Source: Tenacibaculum singaporense (GTDB lineage Bacteria; Bacteroidota; Bacteroidia; Flavobacteriales; Flavobacteriaceae). From it: 64,000 nt of DNA. The stretch spans positions 682,001 to 746,000 of the forward strand of contig NZ_CP032548.1 in the NCBI RefSeq assembly GCF_003867015.1, in the 5' to 3' direction. The translations under genes were made by a program, and so were the position numbers. Of this stretch, positions 1 through 7,344 are shown in pieces (position 1 is the stretch's first letter; the number at the start of each line of letters is the position of its first letter). Under the pieces are notes generated by a model that made no database searches, had not been told where the DNA came from, and worked only from the letters and a program-made list of their open reading frames with translations.

Positions 1-69
1 AGATTCACCTAAACCAATTTTTTGTCCACGAATTTCTATGATTCCGTTTTTAAAATTTTGTTCGAACAT
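1..69 (-). CDS. 5' end of probable succinylglutamate desuccinylase/aspartoacylase-family gene (partial)
   Basis: Only the first 23 codons are inside the window; the rest lies beyond base 1. The ATG at 69-67 overlaps the 3' end of the rimK-type gene by 34 bases in another frame, which points to translational coupling. The visible peptide has the pattern IIEIRGQKIGLGES, which resembles the opening of COG3608 zinc deacylase-like proteins; from memory, these often follow rimK in flavobacteria. The family call is an inference from so short a piece and from its neighbour. It could be another protein with a similar beta-strand opening. Confidence 0.5.
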   Translation of the reverse strand, partial: MFEQNFKNGIIEIRGQKIGLGES

Positions 70-938
70 TTTTCTTCTAAAAATTTAACAATGGCTTTGG
101 CAATATTATCTTTGGTATATGCTTCAATTCCTTGTAAGCCAGGAGTTGAGTTAACTTCAATTAATAAAGGTCCTCTTTTTGATCGTATCATATCAACACC
201 AGCAATAGGTAGTTCTAAATATTGAGCTGCTTTAATAGCTATTTTTTCTTCTTCAGCAGTTAAAGTGACCTTATGTCCGCTGCCTCCTTTATGAATATTA
301 GAACGAAAATCACCCTCTAGTCCTTTACGTTTCATAGAAGAGACTATTTTACCATTTACAACAAAAGCACGAATATCTTCACTATTACTTTCTTTTATAA
401 ACTCTTGTAATAAAATACTGGTATTTGTTCCGTGCATGGTTTCAATAATAGACATAGCTGATTTTTTGCTTTCAGCTAAAATTACTCCAGAGCCATGTGT
501 TCCTTCTTGTAGTTTAATAATGACAGGAGAGCCACCTAATAAATCTATTTGCTCACTAATGTTTTCAGCGTCAACAGAAAAAACAGTCTGAGGAATAGGA
601 AGTCCATTTCTACTCATTATTTGCAAAGTACGAGCTTTGTTTTGCGCATTAACAATACCTAAATAACTAGCGGTACTGTAAACCCCATTTATTTCAAATT
701 CTTTTACAACTGTTGCTCCGTGTTTCATAGCAGAAACACCTATTCTAGGAATAATAACATCAGGAATATCAATAATATTTTTACCTTGATATAGAATAGC
801 AGGTTTACCATCGCCAAGTTTTATAGAGCATTTTAAATGGTTTATAATTTCAACTTTATGTCCACGACGACGAGCTTCTTTGTATATTCTTTGTGTTGAA
901 TAAATTTGGTCACTAACAGAAAGAATAAAAATAGTCAT
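36..938 (-). CDS. rimK: RimK-family ATP-grasp ligase (alpha-L-glutamate ligase type)
   Basis: A 300-residue protein, the same length as E. coli RimK. RimK-type enzymes are cytoplasmic ATP-grasp ligases that add glutamate to a peptide or small-molecule carboxylate, classically ribosomal protein S6. The N-terminal part (MTIFILS...) is the pre-ATP-grasp domain. The ATP-grasp core carries VIIKLQEGTHGSGVILAES (the phosphate-binding loop), LLQEFIKES and the metal-binding end IEVNSTPGLQGIE. The start at 938 fits a good promoter just upstream (962-988). The next gene overlaps its 3' end. The substrate in this organism cannot be read from the sequence; some family members modify other targets, so the S6 role is not certain. 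Confidence 0.85.
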   Translation of the reverse strand: MTIFILSVSDQIYSTQRIYKEARRRGHKVEIINHLKCSIKLGDGKPAILYQGKNIIDIPDVIIPRIGVSAMKHGATVVKEFEINGVYSTASYLGIVNAQNKARTLQIMSRNGLPIPQTVFSVDAENISEQIDLLGGSPVIIKLQEGTHGSGVILAESKKSAMSIIETMHGTNTSILLQEFIKESNSEDIRAFVVNGKIVSSMKRKGLEGDFRSNIHKGGSGHKVTLTAEEEKIAIKAAQYLELPIAGVDMIRSKRGPLLIEVNSTPGLQGIEAYTKDNIAKAIVKFLEEKCSNKILKTES

Positions 939-961
939 AGCCTAAAAATTTTGAGGTTAAA

Positions 962-988
962 CAAAGCTAATCATTTTTTTGTTTGACA
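962..988 (-). promoter_or_regulatory. Promoter of rimK-type gene
   Basis: On the minus strand TTG (988-986), a 16-base spacer, then TAGCTTTG (969-962) match the Bacteroidota TTG / TAnnTTTG consensus. The gene start is 23 bases downstream. Confidence 0.55.
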
Positions 989-1080
989 AGAACTTCAAAA
1001 AGAAGTCTCTCAATATTCTGTTAATTTTTTTGAAATAGTATTTGCTTACAGTATTTTCACTTCTTCTAAACCAAATTATA

Positions 1081-3897
1081 ATGAGAGTCTTAGCCAAAGT
1101 TTTTATTGCTTTATTTCCGTTTACAATAGTTGCACAGCAACCTACATCTTCAGAGAAAATAAAACAAGCTTTACAACAAAAGGAAGTATTAATTACAAAT
1201 TCTACAGTAAAAAATATACCGTTTAAAAGTATTGGACCTACAGTAATGAGTGGGCGTGTGGTGGATATTGATGTGAATCCAGCAAATACTACAGAGTTTT
1301 ATGTAGGATATGCTTCTGGAGGAGTATGGCATACTAACAACAACGGAACGACTTTTACTCCAATTTTAGATAATTCTCCTACACAAAATGTAGGTGATAT
1401 TGCTGTAGATTGGAAAAATGGAACAATTTGGGTAGGAACAGGAGAAAATAATTCTTCTCGTTCATCGTATGCAGGAATCGGAATTTTAAAATCTACTGAT
1501 AAAGGTAAAACTTGGACAAACGTAGGGTTACCTGATTCACATCATATTGGGCGAATTTTAATCAATCCGAAAAATCCAGAAGAGGTAATCGTTGGCTCAA
1601 TAGGACATTTATATTCTTCAAACAAAGAAAGAGGAATTTTTAAAACTTCTGATGGAGGAAAAACATGGATAAAAACCTTGTTTATTGATGAAAATACTGG
1701 AGTTATTGACATTCAACCGGTACCAAACAACTTCAATATTTTATATGCTGCTGCTTGGGAGCGTGAACGAAAAGCATGGAATTTTGATGGAGACGGAAAA
1801 AATTCTGCAATTTATAAATCGACAGATGCAGGAAATACGTGGACTAAAATTTCGGATAACAATGGTTTTCCAAATGGAGATGGAGTAGGTAGAATAGGGC
1901 TAGCTGTATATAATGAAAACACGGTATATGCTTTTCACGATAGTCAATTCCGAAGAAAAAAAGAGGCGAAAAAAGATGAAGATTCTAATGCTTTGACGAA
2001 AGAAGATTTTAAAACAATGTCGGTTGCTGAGTTTTTGGATTTAAAAGATAAAAAACTGAATACCTACTTAAAAATGAATGGTTTTCAAGAAAAGTACCGT
2101 GCTGAAAATGTAAAACAAATGGTACGATCAGGTTCCGTAAAACCAATTGATTTGGCAAAGTATTTAGAAGATGCAAATGCACTCTTGTTTGATACACCAG
2201 TAGTAGGTGCCGAGGTTTTTAAAACTAGCAATGGTGGGAAAACATGGAAAAAGACACACGAAGGATATTTAGATGACTTGTATTATTCATACGGCTATTA
2301 TTTCGGAGAGGTTCGCGTAGATCCGCAAGACGAAAATGGGATTTATGTTTTAGGAGTTCCTATTTTAAAATCAAAAGACGGCGGAAAAACGTTTACATCT
2401 ATCAGTAAAGAAAATGTACATGCCGACCATCAGGCGTTGTGGGTAAATCCAAAAAAACAAGGACATTTAATTGATGGAAATGATGGCGGATTGAATATTT
2501 CATATGATGATGGTGAAAGTTGGACGAAATTAAACCAACCAGCGGTAGGTCAGTTTTATACCGTATATGCTGACAATCAAAAAAATTATAAGGTGTATGG
2601 AGGATTACAAGACAATGGTGTTTGGGTAGCAAATCATAATGCAAAAATTGATAAAAGATGGCAGCAAACAGGAAAGAACCCTTATGAAAGCTTAATGGGT
2701 GGTGATGGTATGCAGGTAGCAGTTGATGATAGAAATCCGAACATTGTATATACAGGATATCAATTTGGAAATTACTATCGAATTGATAGAGCTAATGGAA
2801 AGCAAAAGTATATTCAGCCAAAGCACAAGTTAGGTGAGAGTCCTTTTCGATTTAATTGGCAAACACCTATTCACCTATCAAAACACAATCAAGATATTTT
2901 GTATTTAGGAGGAAATAAATTGCATCGTTCTTTGAACCAGGGAGATGATTGGGAAACTACTTCTGATGATTTAACTCAAGGAGGAAAAAAAGGAAATGTT
3001 GCTTACGGAACCTTAACTACGATTTCAGAAAGTCCATTCCAATTCGGGTTGATTTATGTGGGTTCTGACGATGGGCTAGTACATGTTACTAAAAATGGAG
3101 GAGGAAGCTGGGAGAAGATTTCCAATTCTTTTCCACAAAATTTATGGGTAAGTCGTGTAATAGCTTCAAAACATAAAAAAGAACGTGTGTATGTTACGTT
3201 AAACGGATACCGTTTTGATGATTTTACTCCTTATGTATACATGTCTGATGATTATGGAAAAACATGGAAAAACATCAGTAATAATATTCCAACTTCTGCG
3301 GTAAATGTGATTAAGGAAGATCCTAAAAAAGAGAATATACTATACCTAGGAACCGATAACGGATTGTATGTGTCTTTTGATAAAGGAGCAACATGGGAAG
3401 CTTTTAGCAACGGATTGCCAAATGTAGCAGTACATGATTTGGTAATTCAACCGAAAGCAAAACATTTAGTAGTGGGTACACATGGACGTAGTTTATACAA
3501 AGCCAATATTGCTTCGTTGCAAGAATTTAATAATAAAGAAGCTATTTTTAGTATTAAGGACATTAAGAAAAGAAAATCTTGGGGTAGTTCTTGGAGTAAA
3601 TGGTTGGAACCAAATACACCAAAAATTACAATTCCATTTTATGTAAATACCAATAAAGAAGTTGAGTTAGAAGTATATTCAGATAAAGTTTTGGTAAACA
3701 CTATAAAAACTAATGTAACAAAAGGATTTAATGAAGTAGTGTATGATGTTTCTTTTTCTGAAAAAGGAAGAAAAAATTACTTAAAGAAACACAAAGATAC
3801 TGAGATAAAAAAAGCAAAGAATGATAAATACTATTTACCAAAAGGAAAGTATAAAGTAACGATGGGTGAGTTGAATCAAACATTTGAAATAAAGTAG
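1081..3897 (+). CDS. Secreted BNR/Asp-box repeat protein (sortilin-like propeller)
   Basis: The ATG at 1081 is chosen over a TTG at 1042 because it puts a signal peptide (MRVLAKVFIALFPFTIVAQ) directly at the N-terminus; the product is 938 residues. At least nine Asp-box (SxDxGxTW) motifs are spread over the first three quarters, for example STDKGKTW, TSDGGKTW, STDAGNTW, TSNGGKTW, SKDGGKTF, SYDDGESW, SDDYGKTW and SFDKGATW. This is the pattern of VPS10/sortilin-like and WD40/YVTN/BNR beta-propellers. No catalytic residues of sialidases are evident and the C-terminus (GELNQTFEIK) does not look like a type IX sorting domain. The role is unknown; it is probably periplasmic or envelope-associated. 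A charged insert (KKEAKKDED region) interrupts one blade. Confidence 0.85.
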   Translation: MRVLAKVFIALFPFTIVAQQPTSSEKIKQALQQKEVLITNSTVKNIPFKSIGPTVMSGRVVDIDVNPANTTEFYVGYASGGVWHTNNNGTTFTPILDNSPTQNVGDIAVDWKNGTIWVGTGENNSSRSSYAGIGILKSTDKGKTWTNVGLPDSHHIGRILINPKNPEEVIVGSIGHLYSSNKERGIFKTSDGGKTWIKTLFIDENTGVIDIQPVPNNFNILYAAAWERERKAWNFDGDGKNSAIYKSTDAGNTWTKISDNNGFPNGDGVGRIGLAVYNENTVYAFHDSQFRRKKEAKKDEDSNALTKEDFKTMSVAEFLDLKDKKLNTYLKMNGFQEKYRAENVKQMVRSGSVKPIDLAKYLEDANALLFDTPVVGAEVFKTSNGGKTWKKTHEGYLDDLYYSYGYYFGEVRVDPQDENGIYVLGVPILKSKDGGKTFTSISKENVHADHQALWVNPKKQGHLIDGNDGGLNISYDDGESWTKLNQPAVGQFYTVYADNQKNYKVYGGLQDNGVWVANHNAKIDKRWQQTGKNPYESLMGGDGMQVAVDDRNPNIVYTGYQFGNYYRIDRANGKQKYIQPKHKLGESPFRFNWQTPIHLSKHNQDILYLGGNKLHRSLNQGDDWETTSDDLTQGGKKGNVAYGTLTTISESPFQFGLIYVGSDDGLVHVTKNGGGSWEKISNSFPQNLWVSRVIASKHKKERVYVTLNGYRFDDFTPYVYMSDDYGKTWKNISNNIPTSAVNVIKEDPKKENILYLGTDNGLYVSFDKGATWEAFSNGLPNVAVHDLVIQPKAKHLVVGTHGRSLYKANIASLQEFNNKEAIFSIKDIKKRKSWGSSWSKWLEPNTPKITIPFYVNTNKEVELEVYSDKVLVNTIKTNVTKGFNEVVYDVSFSEKGRKNYLKKHKDTEIKKAKNDKYYLPKGKYKVTMGELNQTFEIK

Positions 3898-3951
3898 TTT
3901 GTAACATTTTTTAATTTTTCGACTCTTATAAATAAAAAACTAAAAATATTT

Positions 3952-4164
3952 ATGAGTAAGCCATTAAATTATACCTGTCCGAAATGTGAGAATAAAACCT
4001 ATGAAGTAGCTGAAATGAGAGCAACGGGAGGAACGTTATCTAAAATTTTTGATGTTCAAAATAAAAAGTTTACGAGTGTAACCTGTAAAAGATGTAGTTA
4101 TACAGAGTTTTATAAGGCTAAAACAAGTGCTTTAAGTAATATATTCGATTTCTTTACGAATTAA
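3952..4164 (+). CDS. Small zinc-ribbon protein (COG3478-like)
   Basis: A 70-residue protein with two CxxC pairs: CPKC near residue 9 and CKRC near residue 45, separated by a segment with GGTLSKIFDVQNKKF. This is the layout of the YpzJ/COG3478 family of predicted nucleic-acid-binding zinc ribbons. The function is not known for the family. It sits alone, 54 bases after the BNR gene, and is followed by a palindromic repeat element instead of a clear terminator. Confidence 0.75.
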   Translation: MSKPLNYTCPKCENKTYEVAEMRATGGTLSKIFDVQNKKFTSVTCKRCSYTEFYKAKTSALSNIFDFFTN

Positions 4165-4168
4165 TAAA

Positions 4169-4202
4169 GACGTCATTTCGAACGAAGTGAGAAATCTTAT
4201 TC
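4169..4202. repeat. REP-like intergenic palindromic element
   Basis: The stretch contains CGTCATTTCGAACGAAGTGA followed by GAAATCTTATTC. ATTTC (4175-4179) and GAAAT (4191-4195) can pair, and TTCGAACGAA inside is also an inverted repeat. I recall very similar GTCATTTCG...GAGAAATCT units scattered between genes in many flavobacterial genomes, but only one copy was noticed in this window. Confidence 0.5.
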
Positions 4203-4285
4203 TTTTAAGAAATGAATAATATTGTTAAGGTCTTTTACGATTATTGAAAAAACACGAAGAATGCTTTTAAATAAGTAAACATTGC

Positions 4286-4293
4286 TATTTTTG
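4286..4293 (+). promoter_or_regulatory. -7 element of folB, leaderless arrangement
   Basis: TATTTTTG matches TAnnTTTG and ends four bases before the folB ATG at 4298. Transcription would be expected to begin at or next to the start codon. No clear TTG was found at the usual -33 distance. Confidence 0.5.
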
Positions 4294-4297
4294 CGGC

Positions 4298-4660
4298 ATG
4301 GGAATTATACGTGTAAACGACATTCGTGTTTTTACAAATCACGGATGCTTAGATGAGGAAGCAAGAATCGGTTCGGAATACCGAGTAGATATCGAAGTAA
4401 AAGCCGATTTACAAAAATCATCACAAACCGATGATTTGGTTGATACGGTAGATTATGTGCATTTGAATCAAATTGTAAAAGAAGAAATGGCGATTCGTTC
4501 TAAATTATTAGAGCATGTTGCTCAACGAATTTTAAGTAGAATTTTTAAAGAAATACAACTTGTTGATGAAGCAGAAGTTAGCGTAGCTAAAATTAATCCA
4601 CCCATTGGAGGAAATGTTGCTGAGGTAGCAATTGTTTTATCAGATGTGCGTAAAAAGTAA
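4298..4660 (+). CDS. folB: Dihydroneopterin aldolase
   Basis: A 120-residue protein of the family's normal length. FolB splits 7,8-dihydroneopterin into 6-hydroxymethyl-dihydropterin and glycolaldehyde in folate synthesis, in the cytoplasm as an oligomer. Recognisable features are NHGCLDEEARIG with the conserved glutamates at 20-21, DTVDYVHL with Tyr53, LLEHVAQRI, and the C-terminal AKINPPIGG with the catalytic Lys98. The -7 element four bases upstream suggests a leaderless message. The gene is immediately followed by the tRNA-Cys promoter. Confidence 0.92.
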   Translation: MGIIRVNDIRVFTNHGCLDEEARIGSEYRVDIEVKADLQKSSQTDDLVDTVDYVHLNQIVKEEMAIRSKLLEHVAQRILSRIFKEIQLVDEAEVSVAKINPPIGGNVAEVAIVLSDVRKK

Positions 4661-4667
4661 AAAAAGC

Positions 4668-4697
4668 TTGCAAAAAAAGATAAAAGCTGTAAATTTG
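4668..4697 (+). promoter_or_regulatory. Promoter of tRNA-Cys
   Basis: TTG (4668-4670), a 19-base spacer and TAAATTTG (4690-4697) match the Bacteroidota promoter well. The mature tRNA begins 19 bases downstream. Confidence 0.65.
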
Positions 4698-4715
4698 CAG
4701 TCCTTATCAATATAA

Positions 4716-4786
4716 GGTGTCGTGGCCGAGTGGCTAGGCAGTGGTCTGCAACACCATCTACAGCGGTTCGAATCCGCTCGACACCT
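4716..4786 (+). tRNA. tRNA-Cys (GCA)
   Basis: A full cloverleaf can be drawn by eye. The acceptor arm is GGTGTCG (4716-4722) pairing with CGACACC (4779-4785), with discriminator T4786, which is the identity base of tRNA-Cys. The D stem is GCC/GGC. The anticodon stem GTGGT/ACCAT (4741-4745, 4753-4757) encloses the loop CTGCAAC, giving anticodon GCA at 4748-4750. The T arm is AGCGG TTCGAAT CCGCT (4762-4778). The CCA end is not encoded (T, C, A follow). Confidence 0.96.
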
Positions 4787-4787
4787 C

Positions 4788-4820
4788 AAAAAGCTCAGCA
4801 ATAATCGCTGAGCTTTTTTT
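4788..4820 (+). terminator. Terminator after tRNA-Cys
   Basis: AGCTCAGC and GCTGAGCT pair around a 7-base loop, followed by a run of T. It directly follows the tRNA. Confidence 0.9.
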
Positions 4821-4866
4821 ATTTTGATTGAAATAAAAAAGAGAAAGAAAACAAATTGAAAAGTCA

Positions 4867-5400
4867 ATGAAAAACAAAATAATTAAGCTTTTATTAGTGT
4901 GTCTACTATTATCTATAGTCTATTATGTAGCCACTATTACATTGACAAATCATGGACAATTTGTGAATTATTATCATTATCCTTCGAATAGTATCTCAGA
5001 ATCTAAAAAGTATTCCAACTTTTTAAGGATTGTACCAAAAAAGAATGTAATAATAGTTGAAGGAGATGAAGAGTTTAAGAAACTTATAGAAAATGATTTA
5101 AGTTTATGGTTTGATAAATTTAAAGTTAATAAGTCTTTTGGACTGCTAAAACTTTTTTCATACAACACAATTAATGAAAAAAAAATATTTTTAAGAATAG
5201 GTTATAAAGACTCTTATAAAAGTCACTCATTAAGTTATGATGAATTAACATGGCTATCAATACAAAATAATGAAATAAAAAGTGTTTCAAATACCTATGG
5301 CATGTCTTCTAAGGTAGGTAGTACAGTAACTTTAAAGTTTTACGAAGACAAAAAGAAGAAAAAACCTTTGGGAGCTTTAGAAGTTTTAATTGATAAATAA
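4867..5400 (+). CDS. Hypothetical membrane-anchored protein
   Basis: The product has 177 residues and is not recognised. One hydrophobic helix at about residues 6-24 (IKLLLVCLLLSIVYYVATI) is a signal anchor; the rest is a hydrophilic, lysine-rich domain likely to lie outside the inner membrane. There is no lipobox. It lies in a stretch that is more AT-rich than its surroundings, six bases ahead of another orphan membrane gene, so the two are probably cotranscribed. The stretch sits between a tRNA gene and a core gene, a common place for acquired genes, but no integrase or att repeat was seen. Confidence 0.65.
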   Translation: MKNKIIKLLLVCLLLSIVYYVATITLTNHGQFVNYYHYPSNSISESKKYSNFLRIVPKKNVIIVEGDEEFKKLIENDLSLWFDKFKVNKSFGLLKLFSYNTINEKKIFLRIGYKDSYKSHSLSYDELTWLSIQNNEIKSVSNTYGMSSKVGSTVTLKFYEDKKKKKPLGALEVLIDK

Positions 5401-5406
5401 TAGGAT

Positions 5407-5922
5407 ATGAAAAACTTAGCTATAAGATTTATAATTTTTTTAGGTATATCATTATGTGTCAACTATAAAATTCCAGAGACTTTCTATGATATTATAATTG
5501 CTTTATTATTGTTGCTAGGGTTTATTATATCATATAAAGAAATTAGAGAGAATAATATCAACAATATTCTATCAAATTATTTATTTTGGATTGTTTGTTC
5601 ATATATTATTTTAATAGAAAAAAAAGAGGTTGTTTTTAGTCTCAGTAATGTATTTGTTATATTATTTATAATTAAATCAGTTTTGCTTGTTATAAACTAT
5701 TTTAAGTTTAAAAAATTAGAGACACCGAGTACAGTTTTAAGTAAAATGTGGGTTTTTACTTTATTTCTTTATTTAATTGAGTTGGTGTTAAATTCAACAC
5801 ATGGAACTAAATACTTGTTTTACTATATAGGTCTGATTTCTTCTATTGAACTTTTTATTATTCTTTTAGTTATAAAAGAATGGAAGCTAAAAATAAATTC
5901 AGTTATAAATGTATTCAAGTAA
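5407..5922 (+). CDS. Hypothetical polytopic membrane protein
   Basis: A 171-residue, very hydrophobic protein with about six predicted helices (roughly residues 5-20, 27-45, 56-72, 76-98, 113-131, 137-158). No family is recognised. It starts six bases after the preceding orphan gene and ends inside a short open frame that looks like the tail of another protein. An immunity or accessory role is conceivable from this arrangement but nothing in the protein itself shows it. Confidence 0.6.
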   Translation: MKNLAIRFIIFLGISLCVNYKIPETFYDIIIALLLLLGFIISYKEIRENNINNILSNYLFWIVCSYIILIEKKEVVFSLSNVFVILFIIKSVLLVINYFKFKKLETPSTVLSKMWVFTLFLYLIELVLNSTHGTKYLFYYIGLISSIELFIILLVIKEWKLKINSVINVFK

Positions 5923-5995
5923 AGATGCTATGGAAAATGGTATAACTTCAGTAAAAATGAATGCACCAAATGCTACTGTAGAAGATAATTCTTAG
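5909..5995 (+). pseudogene. Possible remnant: 28-codon C-terminal fragment
   Basis: An open frame overlapping the end of the preceding gene encodes MYSSKDAMENGITSVKMNAP and a further eight residues before TAG. Its small polar and Asn/Ala/Pro-rich composition resembles the C-terminal tail of a larger protein more than a free-standing gene. It may be what is left of a displaced gene, or chance. There is no promoter or ribosome site of its own. Confidence 0.3.
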
Positions 5996-6020
5996 TAGTA
6001 ATATAATTAAAACAAGCAAG

Positions 6021-6049
6021 AAGATGGACTTAGGTTCATCTTTTTGTTT
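6021..6049 (+). terminator. Terminator after the orphan gene pair
   Basis: AAGATGGAC and GTTCATCTT pair around the loop TTAG with one G-T pair, then TTTTTG. Apart from this and a promoter element, bases 5996-6183 hold nothing recognisable. Confidence 0.7.
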
Positions 6050-6170
6050 TTACTAGAATACAATAAATACTTAAAACTTGATGCTTACAATGCTTTAATT
6101 ATGGCAGATAGCATTTCTAGAAACTAGGCACTTTTTGTTTTCCTTAACAAAATAATTCGTTAAAATTCTG

Positions 6171-6178
6171 CATCTTTG
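6171..6178 (+). promoter_or_regulatory. -7-like element of the MBL hydrolase gene
   Basis: CATCTTTG differs from TAnnTTTG at one position and ends five bases before the ATG at 6184, again implying a very short or absent leader. Confidence 0.35.
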
Positions 6179-6183
6179 TAGCT

Positions 6184-7029
6184 ATGCGAATTTATCCGAT
6201 AGAAACAGGAAACTTTAAATTAGACGGAGGCGCTATGTTTGGCGTAGTTCCGAAAACGATTTGGCAGAAGACAAACCCTGCCGATGAAAACAACATGATC
6301 TCAATGGGCATGCGTTGTATGTTGATTGAAGATGGTGATCGTTTAACACTAATTGATACAGGTATTGGTAATAAGCAATCCGATAAGTTTTTTGGATATT
6401 ATTATTTATATGGAGACTTTTCATTAGATACTTCTTTGGCAAAACATGGTTTCCATAGAGATGATATTACAGATGTGTTTTTAACACACCTACATTTCGA
6501 TCATTGTGGAGGAGCAATTCAATGGAACAAAGATAGAACGGGGTATGAACCAGCTTTTAAAAACGCACGTTTTTGGAGTAACCAACGTCATTGGGATTGG
6601 GCAGTACACCCAAATGCGAGAGAAAAAGCATCTTTTTTAAAAGAAAACATCTTACCAATTGAAGAAAGCGGACAACTAAACTTTTTACATCTAAACGCAA
6701 AAGATTATGTTGGGTTTGATGTGTTGTTCAAAGATGGACATACCGAAAAACAAATGCTACCGAAAATAGAATATCAAGGAAAAACATTGGTGTTTATGGC
6801 AGATTTACTACCAACAGCAGGTCATATTCCTTTGCCTTATGTTATGGGGTACGATACAAGGCCACTACTTACCTTAAAAGAGAAAGAAGCTTTTTTAAAC
6901 GAAGCAGCAGATAAAGAATTTTACCTGTTTTTAGAACATGATGCTTACAACGAAGTAATAACCGTAAAGCATGCAGAAAAAGGAGTTCGTTTAAAGGAAA
7001 CATTTAAGTTTACAGATGTTTTTAATTAA
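6184..7029 (+). CDS. MBL-fold metallo-hydrolase
   Basis: A 281-residue protein with the complete metallo-beta-lactamase metal motif TxHLHFDHCGG: His102, His104, Asp106 and His107, preceded by LIDTGIGNK. Later metal ligands are DGHTEKQ (His near 218), MADLLPTAGHIP and the C-terminal LEHDAY. Proteins of this kind include quorum-quenching lactonases and many hydrolases of unknown substrate, so the reaction is not assigned. There is no signal peptide, so it is probably cytoplasmic. It is a single-gene unit ending in a strong terminator. Confidence 0.88.
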   Translation: MRIYPIETGNFKLDGGAMFGVVPKTIWQKTNPADENNMISMGMRCMLIEDGDRLTLIDTGIGNKQSDKFFGYYYLYGDFSLDTSLAKHGFHRDDITDVFLTHLHFDHCGGAIQWNKDRTGYEPAFKNARFWSNQRHWDWAVHPNAREKASFLKENILPIEESGQLNFLHLNAKDYVGFDVLFKDGHTEKQMLPKIEYQGKTLVFMADLLPTAGHIPLPYVMGYDTRPLLTLKEKEAFLNEAADKEFYLFLEHDAYNEVITVKHAEKGVRLKETFKFTDVFN

Positions 7030-7061
7030 AAAAGCATGTTTTTTAAAAAACATGCTTTTTG
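7028..7061. terminator. Bidirectional terminator between MBL hydrolase and GG-leader peptide genes
   Basis: AAAAAGCATGTTTTTT and AAAAAACATGCTTTTT form a near-perfect palindrome with T runs on both strands; it lies between two convergent genes. Confidence 0.85.
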
Positions 7062-7064
7062 TTT

Positions 7065-7262
7065 TTAACAATCACCCGTACAACCGTGTCTACTAGAATA
7101 TCTTTTAGTAGGACGAGTACGCGTACCTCCTCCGAAAAATTCTTCATATATTCCATCCATCTCACTTTTCATAACTGCATCCTGACCATTACTACCACCC
7201 TTAATTGTCTTAACTTTTTCTTTTGCTAATTCAAATGTTTTGAATCTTTCTAACTTTTTCAT
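7065..7262 (-). CDS. Double-glycine leader peptide (bacteriocin/RiPP-precursor-like)
   Basis: A 65-residue peptide. Residues 1-23 (MKKLERFKTFELAKEKVKTIKGG) have the layout of Bacteroidota GG-motif natural-product precursors: a lysine-rich amphipathic leader ending in IKGG. The 42 residues after the GG start SNGQDAV and end with Arg/Thr/Ser/Gly-rich sequence and CTGDC, holding the only two cysteines. Promoter-like TTG and TACTTTTA elements lie upstream on the minus strand, and a terminator follows. No C39-peptidase transporter, radical SAM or cyclodehydratase gene is in the window, so export and any maturation would need genes elsewhere. The family call is inferred from the leader. Confidence 0.6.
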   Translation of the reverse strand: MKKLERFKTFELAKEKVKTIKGGSNGQDAVMKSEMDGIYEEFFGGGTRTRPTKRYSSRHGCTGDC

Positions 7263-7344
7263 TATTTATAAAATTTTGTTAATAAAGCCTAAAAGTAGAA
7301 AAATAATAATAGTTTTACAAATGTTTTAAATTAAGATAGAGATT

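Noticed and set aside
1042-1080. Earlier TTG start for the BNR-repeat protein
   Set aside because: It would place 13 residues before a normal signal peptide; the ATG at 1081 fits better.
4640-4867. Minus-strand frame covering tRNA-Cys and its terminator
   Set aside because: It is an accident of the tRNA sequence; a complete cloverleaf is on the other strand.
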